Position numbers and translations under genes: made by a program. This document shows, one piece after another, positions 1 to 8,021 of a stretch of DNA of 28,836 nucleotides. The notes below the pieces were generated by a model that saw only the letters and a program-made list of their open reading frames with translations, had not been told where the DNA came from and did not search any database. Where the stretch lies: IMG/VR virus record IMGVR_UViG_3300030333_004057, positions 1 to 28,836 of that record. One strand, given 5' to 3'. Origin of the DNA: a virus. Each line of letters starts with the position of its first letter. The first letter of the stretch is position 1.

Positions 1-434
1 GCATCCATTAAGAATGTAAATGGTTTTGATAAATCTTCTTTTAGATTATCAGTTGATACAAATGCACAATTGTTAAGGGCGGCATACAAACCTCGTTCTT
101 CTGTGATTGGTGTTCCCATAGCCCATAGACCTCGGCCGGGAGGCAAGAATTTCATATTGAAAATACGGTCATACATCTCTTGTGCTGACCTTTGTGCTTG
201 CCACGCATTCCACCCTAAATGATGTGATTCAATCCATTTCTTTTGCATGTTGTAAGTACCTTCAACTACTCGTTGAACAGTTTCCCACCACATTTCATTT
301 TTCCCATCATCTTTAATTCTTGAGTAGGTTCTCATATATACTAATTCACCAAGACCATTGAACCCGAATGGTGCTCTTTTACGTTTGTATTTTTCGATAA
401 AATTTTCTGATAAATTGAATTTTTTATATTCCAT
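1..434 (-). CDS. Class II (adenosylcobalamin-dependent) ribonucleoside-triphosphate reductase, 5' part
   Basis: The first about 144 codons of a gene that runs off the left edge. The protein would reduce ribonucleotides to deoxyribonucleotides using B12, supplying dNTPs for phage replication. Visible landmarks match the monomeric RTPR family (Lactobacillus leichmannii type): the N-terminal YMRTYSRIK stretch, ETVQRVVEGTYN near residue 51, LPPGRGLWAMGT near residue 97, and LNNCAFVST, whose Cys123 corresponds to the first active-site cysteine. The start is the ATG at 434, preceded by GGGAG about ten bases upstream. It is separated from the methyltransferase gene by a 164-base gap with inverted repeats. 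The radical-site cysteine and the C-terminal redox cysteines lie outside the window, so completeness cannot be judged. Family assignment rests on recalled similarity and is fairly secure. Confidence 0.88.
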   Translation of the reverse strand, partial: MEYKKFNLSENFIEKYKRKRAPFGFNGLGELVYMRTYSRIKDDGKNEMWWETVQRVVEGTYNMQKKWIESHHLGWNAWQAQRSAQEMYDRIFNMKFLPPGRGLWAMGTPITEERGLYAALNNCAFVSTDNLKEDLSKPFTFLMD

Positions 435-528
435 ATTACGTTATTCTCCCACTTTAATGTATAACCATTTTGAGGTATACATATAAATATTAATTATGAT
501 TTTCTTTATTCAAATATTTTACATCTGA

Positions 529-574
529 ATTGGAAAAAGTCCAATAATCTTCCGGTACATATATAATTATTGGA
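529..574 (-). promoter_or_regulatory. Overlapping inverted repeats in the leader before the reductase gene
   Basis: Three arms are visible. TCCAATAAT (540-548) is perfectly complementary to ATTATTGGA (566-574), a 9-bp stem with a 17-base loop. The block ATTGGA (529-534) is complementary to TCCAAT (540-545), a 6-bp stem with a 5-base loop. Both use 540-545, so only one can form at a time. On the minus strand the first stem is followed by CTTTTT. It could be a weak terminator after the methyltransferase gene or an attenuator for the reductase gene. The stems are AT-rich, so function is uncertain. Confidence 0.4.
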
Positions 575-598
575 TAATTTAAATTTTCAACACTTAAA

Positions 599-1924
599 CT
601 ATTCCCAAAACTCTTTTGCTTTTTGTTTTGTTTCATATTCCTTCTCCGTTGGTTTTAATCTTTTCTTTGCTATCTCTATATATTCTGGATTTAATTCAAT
701 ACCTATCCAATTCTTATCCATTTTCATAGCCACTTCACCCGTTGTTCCGCTACCCATAAATGGATCAAGAACTATACCAGGTTCAAATTCATCATTACTT
801 CTACCATCATTATAACCTTTATCATTATATATAGCATATCTCTGACCCTGTTCATATTTACCATCATATCTTTCAGGTCTATAATTAGGATTATCTTCCG
901 GTAATTCATGTCTCTCTAATGATTTCTTTTCCATTATTCTTTCTCTAGGTTTACCAGTTTTCTTATCAATATATTCAGGACAACTCGCATCTATCGGAGT
1001 CTCAATAAGTTTGGGTGGATATACTGCAAAGTGAGCATCTTTAAATCCTTTTGGATTAATATTCCAAACAGTCCTTTTATTTCTACCATTTGGATTTGCC
1101 CATCTATCACCCATTCTATCTGTTTTTTCTGGACTACTTCTACCATCAACTACAGTACCATCCCAACCATATTGAGCTCTCTTTAAACTAAGCTCTTTTA
1201 CTGGTTCAAGTTGTTGTTTGAAATAATATTTTTTATTTTTTGTAAAGAAAAAGAATTTTTCAAAATCTACAGTAAATCTATCCGTAGCAGGTGAAGGCAT
1301 ACAACTTGATTTATGCCAAATTATTTCATTTCTTAATATCCAACCTCTGTTAGTCATCTCAATTGCAAACCTACTTGGTATTTGAACTAAACATTTTTGA
1401 GGTAAATCACAAGTAACTTTGGGTGTCATAGCACCTGGATTATTTTTATTCTGCATATTACCAGTTCCTTTACCATGACCACTATTAGCATAGGTATCAC
1501 CTAAATTGACCCAACAACTTCCGTGAGGTCTTAAAACTCTTTTCACTTCATCAAATATATCACACAAGTGACTAACAAACATATCTGGATTAGGTTCTAA
1601 TCCTAACTCACCTTTCCAAGCACCACATTTACTACAAAAAGCATCTTCAACTTCCCAATCTACTTTATTAGCATTTAAATGATGTGGTAATCCCTTATCT
1701 GAATTTGTTCCACTATGTAATTTTCTTTTTGATATTGTAAAATCATGTTCACAATTTGGGTCACCACCCCATATCTGTCCTTCTGTATTATAGTCACGGA
1801 GTCCCCAATACGGCGGGGATGTAATACACATATCCAAGGATTCATCTGGAAATGTTTTTAATACACTTAATGCACTACCTTGATATATTTTATTTAGTTC
1901 TAAACTTTTCCCATTGTTTTTCAT
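599..1924 (-). CDS. DNA methyltransferase, beta-type N4-cytosine/N6-adenine family, with putative zinc-binding insertion
   Basis: A 441-aa SAM-dependent DNA methyltransferase. The catalytic motif IV, TSPPYW (residues 35-40), comes before the SAM-binding motif I, DPFMGSGTT, near residue 387. This is the beta-class order. SPPY with a following W is typical of N4-cytosine enzymes, but the target base cannot be settled from motifs. An insertion after motif IV carries Cys58, His60, Cys97 and Cys100, a possible zinc site. Start at ATG 1924 with AAGGGTGA upstream. The 5' end overlaps the upstream methyltransferase gene by 35 bases, so the two are probably co-transcribed. No cognate nuclease is certain, but the gene two places upstream is a candidate. 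Confidence 0.9.
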   Translation of the reverse strand: MKNNGKSLELNKIYQGSALSVLKTFPDESLDMCITSPPYWGLRDYNTEGQIWGGDPNCEHDFTISKRKLHSGTNSDKGLPHHLNANKVDWEVEDAFCSKCGAWKGELGLEPNPDMFVSHLCDIFDEVKRVLRPHGSCWVNLGDTYANSGHGKGTGNMQNKNNPGAMTPKVTCDLPQKCLVQIPSRFAIEMTNRGWILRNEIIWHKSSCMPSPATDRFTVDFEKFFFFTKNKKYYFKQQLEPVKELSLKRAQYGWDGTVVDGRSSPEKTDRMGDRWANPNGRNKRTVWNINPKGFKDAHFAVYPPKLIETPIDASCPEYIDKKTGKPRERIMEKKSLERHELPEDNPNYRPERYDGKYEQGQRYAIYNDKGYNDGRSNDEFEPGIVLDPFMGSGTTGEVAMKMDKNWIGIELNPEYIEIAKKRLKPTEKEYETKQKAKEFWE

Positions 1925-2723
1925 TTTCTATCACCCTTAATTTTTTTTGTTTTCTCTCTTGGTAAGGTTTACCTTTAATCTTATGTAATTTAATTTCTTC
2001 ATCTAAAATATTTTTTTCACTTTCATAGTTTCTAATTCTTTTGTTAGCCATATCTATGTATTCATCTGATATATCTATTCCTATATAATCACACCCCAAT
2101 AATTTAGAAGCTACAGCTGTTGTTCCACTTCCAATATATGGATCTATAACCGTTCCTTTGTTTTCATCAAATAAAGAAAGTATAATTCTTAATGGTAAAA
2201 CTAAAGGAAATGGTGCTGGATGAGGGTTTTTCATTTCAGGTTGAAAACTCCATATAGATGAAAATTGAGCGTGTTTGGATTTTAATTCCTTACCCACTCT
2301 ATCATCTTCAGTAGGTTTATATAACCAATATATTCTTTCATCTATCTGCCAAAATCTCCAACCTCTCAATTGCCCACTTATAAATCTATCCCATATAATT
2401 TCTTGTTTAGGCATCCAATCAGTTCTTGTCAACCATTCCATTGGATGTATCAATTCACCATCATCCCATCTACATCTATGATTATAAAAAAATGAACCAC
2501 CTGGTTTTATAACTCTATATAATTCATTTAATACTTCAATCTGTTGTTCCTGATATACCTCTTCTGGTAAGTTATCATCAAACTTATCATAAACAACGGA
2601 CTTGACTATAGGTCCTCCCTTTTTACCTTTATTATATGGAGGAGATGTAATACCTAAATCTATAGAATCAGATTCTAATGTTTTTAATACATCTAATACA
2701 TCACCTTTTAATATTTCATTCAT
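1890..2723 (-). CDS. DNA methyltransferase, beta-type N4/N6 family
   Basis: A 277-aa SAM-dependent DNA methyltransferase. TSPPYN (residues 26-31) is motif IV, and DPYIGSGTT (about 194-202) is motif I, followed by GCDYIGIDISDEYIDMA. The order is again beta class. The C-terminal about 50 residues are charged and lysine-rich and may contact DNA. Its ATG at 2723 directly follows the TAA of the upstream gene, with no strong Shine-Dalgarno, suggesting translational coupling. It differs clearly from the neighbouring 441-aa enzyme (no zinc-like insertion), so the two probably modify different sites. The base specificity cannot be read from the sequence. Confidence 0.88.
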   Translation of the reverse strand: MNEILKGDVLDVLKTLESDSIDLGITSPPYNKGKKGGPIVKSVVYDKFDDNLPEEVYQEQQIEVLNELYRVIKPGGSFFYNHRCRWDDGELIHPMEWLTRTDWMPKQEIIWDRFISGQLRGWRFWQIDERIYWLYKPTEDDRVGKELKSKHAQFSSIWSFQPEMKNPHPAPFPLVLPLRIILSLFDENKGTVIDPYIGSGTTAVASKLLGCDYIGIDISDEYIDMANKRIRNYESEKNILDEEIKLHKIKGKPYQERKQKKLRVIENEKQWEKFRTK

Positions 2724-3473
2724 TTATACATTATCCATTAAAAATTTAAAAAATGGTTTAGTTAAATTTGATTCATAATCTGATATATCTTCATTTATAA
2801 ATCTAATTTTTAAATCAGGACAATCTTTATAATCATTATAATTAAAATTAAATACTCTAGTACTTTTACCCTGTCTACTATTACCATTCTTCACATCTTC
2901 TTTTGTTTTTCCTTCAAATCTATCAAAACTATAATCAATCAAACTTTGACTAAATGGTTTATAACTATATGGAAATTCAATAATATAAACTATTCTACCA
3001 TTCACAAAACCACTAACAATCATATTTAATCTATCATTACTCCACAAATAATGGTCTTTTATAAGTCTCTTTATATTATCTTCTGATGCAAAATCAGTAA
3101 TTCCACCACCACCATCCAATTTTCCACTATTTACAGGTTTAACTTCACCATAAACTTTAGTAGAAGAATTATAACCATCATAAAAATGTTTACCAGGTAT
3201 ATCTACATAATCATCCAATAAATCAAGAGTTACCTGTTCCCTCAATGTAGAACTATTCTTATCATTCATAGTATTTCTAATTAATCTCTCATATTTTTCA
3301 GATTCATTTTCTATTTCACCAGTGAGAGACCATTCTAAACAATCTTTTCTGATATCATTATCTACATTATCTAATGTTATATCTAAATTTAAATAATTAT
3401 CAATTTCAGATTTTAAATCTACTAAAATTTCATTCTGATATTGTTCTGTAACAAGTTTTGTATTTATACTCAT
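2724..3473 (-). CDS. Putative PD-(D/E)XK-type nuclease-like protein next to two methyltransferases
   Basis: A 249-aa protein that I do not recognise with certainty. Residues 96-112 read HFYDG...GEVK, that is Asp99, then Glu110-Val-Lys112. This fits a D-x10-ExK metal-binding core of PD-(D/E)XK nucleases. It is followed by a Gly-rich LDGGGGITDF and predicted strands (MIVSGFVNG, IVYIIEF). I chose ATG 3473, which has AAAGGAAA upstream. The longer reading from a GTG at 3554 would translate through the promoter at 3502-3540 and has no ribosome site. It is the first gene of a unit with two DNA methyltransferases, which makes a restriction-modification-like role or host-DNA degradation plausible. Function is inference. 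Confidence 0.6.
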   Translation of the reverse strand: MSINTKLVTEQYQNEILVDLKSEIDNYLNLDITLDNVDNDIRKDCLEWSLTGEIENESEKYERLIRNTMNDKNSSTLREQVTLDLLDDYVDIPGKHFYDGYNSSTKVYGEVKPVNSGKLDGGGGITDFASEDNIKRLIKDHYLWSNDRLNMIVSGFVNGRIVYIIEFPYSYKPFSQSLIDYSFDRFEGKTKEDVKNGNSRQGKSTRVFNFNYNDYKDCPDLKIRFINEDISDYESNLTKPFFKFLMDNV

Positions 3474-3501
3474 GATATTTGATTTCCTTTCATTAATCAT
3501 A

Positions 3502-3540
3502 CTATAATATACATCATTTAAGCTATAAAAGTCAAGCTTT
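3502..3540 (-). promoter_or_regulatory. Promoter of the nuclease/methyltransferase unit
   Basis: On the minus strand, AAAGCTTGACTT is followed after 18 bases by TATATTATAG. It starts immediately after the helicase TAA. Four sister copies share both boxes and their spacing. It reads as a sigma70-like -35/-10, or as a Bacteroidota-type TTG plus TAnnTT. Confidence 0.7.
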
Positions 3541-4902
3541 TTATTCATCTCCACCCATTAAATCTTCATATTTACTAGCTAACATTTTTTTCATAACATT
3601 ATCTCTATTATCTATTTTCTTTTGTTGTTCTTTACCACCAACTGAATCACTTTCAAATATTTCAACGGCACCATTATTGGTATTTACCTTCGCAGGATAA
3701 GTTATACCATCAGGACCGAATCTGTTTTTAATCACATGAAATCTACCTGTATTAGCTATCTTATCTTCCACTTTTCTACTTAAAGATACAACAAAATCAG
3801 CTGTCATTATTTTCTGATATGATTCAGATACTTTTTGAGCCTCAATCACATCTTCATCAAGAGCACTTCTGTTAGCCTGTGAGGCAGTCCATATTGGAAT
3901 GTCAAACTCACCAGCTAACCCCCTTAAATCTTCATAAATATTTCCGAGAGCATGTCTTATTTCTCTACTATTACTTGTATCTCTCAATATATCACCATAA
4001 TCCACTACAACCATATCAAAAGATTTACCTAAAGTTTTTAACTTTTGTAGATGAGCTGAAAGAGTATGAACCGATGCTGTTTTGGTTGGAAAATACTTCA
4101 CAACCAATTCACCTTCAACTCTCTCCACCGCAGACTTTACATCATCAATATGATACTTTAAATTTTGATTAGCTAATCCTGTTAATACTGAATCATATCT
4201 CATTCCAACATAAGATTCATTTAACTCCAATGTATAATGAACTACATTTGTTCCCCTCTTCATAGCACCTGCTCCAAGAGCACATAATATCCAAGTTTTA
4301 CCAATACCAGCCGGTGCTACAATCACACCAAGTTCTCCACCACCCAATCCACCTTGAGTCAAGTCATTTATCACATCCCAAGGCGTTTCAACTGTTGATC
4401 TAGCAGACTCACTATATCTAATTTCTATATCTTCGGCATATTCATGTCCTATATTTTTTTCACTACCAGCTTTCATAGCACCATCAATAATATTTTTTAT
4501 TTGTTCGTAATCACCCTTCTGTTCAAGTATCTCAACAGATTTTATTATAGCATTTTTTAATGTTTGGTTTTTGAAAAAGTCTATAACCTGATCCTGAATA
4601 AATTCCAAATCAGGTGCTTCAAAATATCTATAAACTTCTTTTAAAGTTTCTACAACCGTAGTTTTCATCACATCATTATCTATTTCACTCACCTTAACTT
4701 TAAAAACATCCAATGTGATTGGTTTTTTATACTCATTAAAATATTTTTTACATTCTTTTACAATCCATTTTAAACTTTCACTTTCATAATGACTTTCATC
4801 AAGAATGTCAATAACTTGTTCAATAAAATTAGGTTTATTCATCAAACAAACAATTGATTTTATTTGAAAATTATGTCCAAATTCCTGTAGTCTATTTGTC
4901 AT
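3541..4902 (-). CDS. Replicative DNA helicase, DnaB/T4 gp41 family
   Basis: A 453-aa hexameric-type helicase that would unwind DNA 5'-3' at the phage fork. The N-terminal about 150 residues are helical. The RecA-like motor has Walker A APAGIGKT (about 196-203), Walker B in VVVDYGDIL (about 298-306), and the TASQANRSA sensor/motif 4 near residue 342. KNRFGPDG follows near residue 393, as in DnaB-family C-terminal domains. Start ATG 4902 has AGGAG five bases upstream and overlaps the end of the exonuclease gene by 11 bases, so expression is coupled. No primase is visible in the window, so a partner would be elsewhere. Confidence 0.92.
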   Translation of the reverse strand: MTNRLQEFGHNFQIKSIVCLMNKPNFIEQVIDILDESHYESESLKWIVKECKKYFNEYKKPITLDVFKVKVSEIDNDVMKTTVVETLKEVYRYFEAPDLEFIQDQVIDFFKNQTLKNAIIKSVEILEQKGDYEQIKNIIDGAMKAGSEKNIGHEYAEDIEIRYSESARSTVETPWDVINDLTQGGLGGGELGVIVAPAGIGKTWILCALGAGAMKRGTNVVHYTLELNESYVGMRYDSVLTGLANQNLKYHIDDVKSAVERVEGELVVKYFPTKTASVHTLSAHLQKLKTLGKSFDMVVVDYGDILRDTSNSREIRHALGNIYEDLRGLAGEFDIPIWTASQANRSALDEDVIEAQKVSESYQKIMTADFVVSLSRKVEDKIANTGRFHVIKNRFGPDGITYPAKVNTNNGAVEIFESDSVGGKEQQKKIDNRDNVMKKMLASKYEDLMGGDE

Positions 4903-5959
4903 TAGTTCTCCTAAATCTATCCAATCTTGTAAACTCCATTAACCAATTATCAAGATTGGGAATTGCGGATGTCAATTTATCCTTTAAAAACATTGTTTGA
5001 AATTTATACTTAACCAATGAAGGGATATCCCCATTAACAGCACCTTGTATTTTCATCTTTGTATGATTCGGTATATCCACTTTATTTAATTGCATTAGTA
5101 AGTAATTTCTTTTAATTAAGTTACTGCCATTTTTTATATTTTCCAAGAGTTTTATTTTTTTATCTGATTTTTCTGCAAATTCCAATAAATCTTTAGCTGT
5201 AAATTTCTCTATAGCCGAAAATTGGGGACAAAATTTTTTCAGAGTTTTGAGTCCTGCACCTTTTATTCCCCCTATATTATCTGACTTATCACCATCTAAT
5301 ATTCTGTAAGTTAATATGTTATGTGAATGTATACCATATTCTTCAAAGATTTCTTTCTTGGTATAAAGTTTCTTTTTTGTTGGACTCCAAACTTTTACCC
5401 TATCATCTACCAATTGTAAGAAGTCTTTATCAGTTGACATTAAAAATATATCACTTTCTTTTAATATTTGCTGTGATATATAAGCCATTGTATCATCTGC
5501 TTCTATCCCATCAACACAAATTAATGTTAAAGGTAGTTGTTCTAAATATTCAATCAACCTACCCATTTGTTGTCTCATCGAAGCTTCTTCATCTTGAGGA
5601 GCAGTACCCCAATCTACATTTCTATTTAATCTTTTTTTAATTTTACGAGTAGCTTTGTATTCTGGATATATCTTTTGTCTTCTACCACTACCATTCTTAC
5701 CATCAAACACAATAATACATCTTGATGGTTTTAATATATCACAAGTATATCTTACAGATTTTAGAAAACCCATCATACCACCAATATGTAATCCATCTTC
5801 ATTGATAGCAGGATTAACTGCGAATGACCTAATAAATGTATTTAGGCCATCCACAATTAAAACTCTATCATTTTTATTTAGTACTGACTTATGTTCTTCA
5901 TTCTCAACTTGATCTAAAAAAGATATAAATTTTTCATTTAAATCACTTTTAGAGTTCAT
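4892..5959 (-). CDS. 5'-3' exonuclease / flap endonuclease (T4 RNase H-like, PolA N-terminal family)
   Basis: A 355-aa metal-dependent nuclease of the FEN/5'-3' exonuclease family that would remove RNA primers or flaps during lagging-strand synthesis. The acidic catalytic residues are in place: Asp37 in LIVDGLN, Asp86 in IVFDGKNG, Glu153/Asp155/Asp156 in GIEADD, Asp177/Asp179 in STDKD, and Asp224/Asp227 in LDGDKSDNIGG. The last is followed by the helix-three-turn-helix GIKGAGLKTL. The arginine/lysine arch (GRRQKIYPEYKATRK) is also present. Its start overlaps the uvsX stop by 11 bases, and its end overlaps the helicase start. As a separate gene it would complement the PolA-like polymerase further upstream, which lacks this domain. 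Confidence 0.92.
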   Translation of the reverse strand: MNSKSDLNEKFISFLDQVENEEHKSVLNKNDRVLIVDGLNTFIRSFAVNPAINEDGLHIGGMMGFLKSVRYTCDILKPSRCIIVFDGKNGSGRRQKIYPEYKATRKIKKRLNRNVDWGTAPQDEEASMRQQMGRLIEYLEQLPLTLICVDGIEADDTMAYISQQILKESDIFLMSTDKDFLQLVDDRVKVWSPTKKKLYTKKEIFEEYGIHSHNILTYRILDGDKSDNIGGIKGAGLKTLKKFCPQFSAIEKFTAKDLLEFAEKSDKKIKLLENIKNGSNLIKRNYLLMQLNKVDIPNHTKMKIQGAVNGDIPSLVKYKFQTMFLKDKLTSAIPNLDNWLMEFTRLDRFRRTNDK

Positions 5960-7067
5960 CCACTACCTCATCAGTTTCTTCTACATCATCAATACCAAGT
6001 TCTTTTGAATCATATTTAAGAATACAAGCTTCACAGATTTGATTATAACACCATTCTCTCAATTCAGAATTTGTAGTTATTAATTTTTCAAAATCTTTAG
6101 ATTGAAACTTATGTTCTTCAATAAGTTCACCAGTTTCAGTATCAACTTGATTGATTGTGTACCAAGCACCCGCTTGTTTTAGTAATTTATGTTCTTTCAT
6201 TACAGTTAACCAACTACCATAGTCATCAATACCTGTATCAAAATATAATGGAAACTCTGCAGTTCTCATTGGAGGACCTAATCTGTTTTTGATTACTTGT
6301 CCTTTAATCTTAATACCTATAGTATTCTTTTTACTTGTGTCTTTGATTTGTCCTGCATTTTTGAATCTAACACGAGTTGATGAATGAAATGGAAGAGCTT
6401 TACCACCTGATGTAGTCCAAGGATCTCCAAACATTACACCTAACTTTTGTCTTAACTGATTTGTGAAAACCAATGCGACTTTTTGTCTCGCTATCATCTG
6501 AGTAATCTTTCTCATAGCCTTACTTATAATAATAGCTTTCGCAGTAGCCCAACCATCTTTATCAAAGTCAGCATCCATTTCTACTTTTGTAGAAGCGGCC
6601 GCCAATGAATCAACAAGAATAGTAACTAACTTATCTTTATTAGATTCTCTGATTTTAGTAACAATTGTTTCAATAGTATCAAATATCTCTTCAACCGTTT
6701 CAAGATGTACATATAACATTTTAGTAGTATCCACACCAATAGCTCTCAAGAACTCTTGAGATACTGCTGATTCTGTATCTATGTAAACTGCTATACCATC
6801 TTTCTTTTGTGTTGAAGCTAACAAATGAGAACCTATCAAAGACTTACCACTACCCTCTAAACCATTTAGTTCTGTGATTTTACCTACGGCAACACCACCA
6901 TTTGGTCTATTGGAAATAGCAATATCTAACATTGTTGAACCTGTTGAAATGAAATCCGTTACATCAGTAGGATTCTCATCTCCATCTAGAAAGTATGCTA
7001 CCTTCTGATGTTTGAACTGTTTATTCAGTTCACCTTGTATAACTTTTGCTAAATCATCTTTAGACAT
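5949..7067 (-). CDS. uvsX: UvsX/RecA-like recombinase
   Basis: A 372-aa ATP-dependent strand-exchange protein acting in phage recombination and recombination-dependent replication. Walker A is GLEGSGKS (69-76). Walker B is LVTILVDSLAA with Asp153. The DNA-binding L2 region is represented by TNQLRQKLGVMFGDPWTTSGGKAL. The C-terminus is acidic (EETDEVVDEL). ATG 7067 has a strong AAGGAG six bases upstream. It is followed by the exonuclease gene with an 11-base overlap and preceded by the SSB gene, as expected for proteins that load together on ssDNA. A 97-base gap upstream contains a GC-richer stem-loop. The UvsX name is by family; a RecA label would also fit. Confidence 0.93.
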   Translation of the reverse strand: MSKDDLAKVIQGELNKQFKHQKVAYFLDGDENPTDVTDFISTGSTMLDIAISNRPNGGVAVGKITELNGLEGSGKSLIGSHLLASTQKKDGIAVYIDTESAVSQEFLRAIGVDTTKMLYVHLETVEEIFDTIETIVTKIRESNKDKLVTILVDSLAAASTKVEMDADFDKDGWATAKAIIISKAMRKITQMIARQKVALVFTNQLRQKLGVMFGDPWTTSGGKALPFHSSTRVRFKNAGQIKDTSKKNTIGIKIKGQVIKNRLGPPMRTAEFPLYFDTGIDDYGSWLTVMKEHKLLKQAGAWYTINQVDTETGELIEEHKFQSKDFEKLITTNSELREWCYNQICEACILKYDSKELGIDDVEETDEVVDEL

Positions 7068-7089
7068 TCAATTCTCCTTATGATGTTAT

Positions 7090-7144
7090 GAGTGGGAGAG
7101 TGATGCTAAGGCGCAACCCTTGTGTGAAAATATACATCCCACCC
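7090..7144 (-). promoter_or_regulatory. Stem-loop element between the SSB gene and uvsX
   Basis: On the minus strand GGGTGGGA (7144-7137) can pair with TCCCACTC (7097-7090), eight pairs with one G-U. Inside lies a small hairpin, AAGG-GTTGCG-CCTT (7121-7108). It is noticeably richer in G and C than the surrounding AT-rich DNA. No T-run follows, so a simple intrinsic terminator is unlikely. It may be a leader structure or RNA processing site controlling uvsX. Confidence 0.45.
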
Positions 7145-7164
7145 ATTAACAATGTGATTATTTA

Positions 7165-7959
7165 TTAACTATTGAACAGTTCGTCAAAAGCATCTTCTAC
7201 TTTTTCTTTTTTGTCAGTATTTTCTGTAGTAGTTCCAGTATTTGTAGTTGGAGCTGTACTAGCAGTAACACCATTAGAAGTTGTAGTAGTTTCAGTACTA
7301 TCATCATCACTTGGATTTAGATAATTCTGAAGAGCTTCTTTTAAGTCATCATAAGTTGGTTCATCCCAAAGTTCTTCCAATTTAGTTTGACTATCAAATA
7401 TTGTTTTAAGAGTCTCTTTGTTTTCGGTGATAGCGGTTTGATTAGGTTTAACTCTTATAGTAGTTTTACCATATTGATTTCCCGCTTCAGCTGGAGTTTG
7501 TCTTTCAACAACAATATCTCTACCAGTTGTAGGATCTGTAATGTCACCATAATCAGGGTCAGCAATTACACCAAGAAGTTCTTGATATACTGTCTTACCG
7601 AATCCCCACCATTTAACACCTTCATGTTCTTGACCTCTTACTACCACAGGAGCAAAAGTTCTCAATCTTGGTTCAATTCTACGACCTTGTAACCAATCTT
7701 CTTTGTTACCACTAGACTTTAATTTTCTTGAAAATTCTTCTACTGGATCTGGTTTACCAAATGAAGTTGGTGATAAGTAAGTTTTATTATTACCAAGACC
7801 ATAATGAAAAAACAATTCCACGAATGGATTATCTTTATTATGTTTGTAAGGTACTATTCTAACTTGAGTTTTACCTGGTTGAGGTTTCCAAAAACTATCC
7901 TTGGTGGATGTTGTTGTTTGAAGTTGACTTAATCTATCTTTTATTTTTGAAATATCCAT
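7165..7959 (-). CDS. Single-stranded DNA-binding protein, T4 gp32-like
   Basis: A 264-aa ssDNA-binding protein that would coat ssDNA at forks and recombination intermediates. It shows the gp32 architecture. A basic N-terminus (about 1-20) would support cooperative binding. The OB-fold core contains KTQVRIVPYKHN, FFHYGLG, RLRTFAPVVVRG and WWGFGKTVYQELL. A Ser/Thr/Asn-rich linker spans about 215-245. The acidic C-terminal tail is EDAFDELFNS, the type that recruits partner proteins in T4. The zinc site of T4 gp32 is not apparent, as in many marine relatives. ATG 7959 has AGGAG upstream. The leader carries its own promoter, a hairpin and five heptamers overlapping the ribosome site, suggesting autogenous control. 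Confidence 0.88.
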   Translation of the reverse strand: MDISKIKDRLSQLQTTTSTKDSFWKPQPGKTQVRIVPYKHNKDNPFVELFFHYGLGNNKTYLSPTSFGKPDPVEEFSRKLKSSGNKEDWLQGRRIEPRLRTFAPVVVRGQEHEGVKWWGFGKTVYQELLGVIADPDYGDITDPTTGRDIVVERQTPAEAGNQYGKTTIRVKPNQTAITENKETLKTIFDSQTKLEELWDEPTYDDLKEALQNYLNPSDDDSTETTTTSNGVTASTAPTTNTGTTTENTDKKEKVEDAFDELFNS

Positions 7960-7969
7960 TGATATTCTC

Positions 7970-8004
7970 CTATTTATTATTTATTATTTACTATTTACTA
8001 TTTA
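7970..8004 (-). repeat. Five tandem TAAATAR heptamers overlapping the SSB ribosome-binding site
   Basis: On the minus strand the five units are TAAATAG, TAAATAG, TAAATAA, TAAATAA and TAAATAG, head to tail without gaps. The last merges with GGAG, the Shine-Dalgarno of the SSB gene. It is unstructured A/U-rich RNA with a period of 7 nt, close to the reported site size of T4 gp32 per monomer. This is a likely autogenous translational operator. Confidence 0.7.
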
Positions 8005-8021
8005 TGGTTTATATAAAACCA
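8005..8021 (-). promoter_or_regulatory. Hairpin in the SSB mRNA leader
   Basis: TGGTTT (8021-8016 on the minus strand) and AAACCA (8010-8005) form a perfect 6-bp stem around a 5-base loop. The outer TAT/ATA can extend it with a bulge. It lies directly 5' of the five heptamers, the position where T4 gene 32 mRNA has its pseudoknot. I see a hairpin only and cannot show a pseudoknot. Confidence 0.5.

Noticed and set aside
480-490. T4-type late promoter TATAAATA
   Set aside because: The match here and near 28487 is on the plus strand, opposite to all genes; minus-strand partial matches near 2727 and 14186 are weak and expected in AT-rich DNA.
1890-1924. Frameshift joining the two methyltransferase genes
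   Set aside because: Each has its own complete motif I and IV set and the downstream start has a ribosome site, so they are two genes with a short overlap.
3474-3554. 27-codon N-terminal extension of the 249-aa protein from a GTG
   Set aside because: It overlaps the conserved promoter and has no ribosome site, while ATG 3473 has a good one.
7068-7164. tRNA or known riboswitch before uvsX
   Set aside because: No cloverleaf, anticodon stem or CCA-type end; the element is too short and does not match a riboswitch class I know.
7970-8004. Heptamer tract as simple microsatellite noise
   Set aside because: The units keep a strict 7-base period, abut the hairpin and end in the ribosome site, which fits an operator better; listed as a feature instead.
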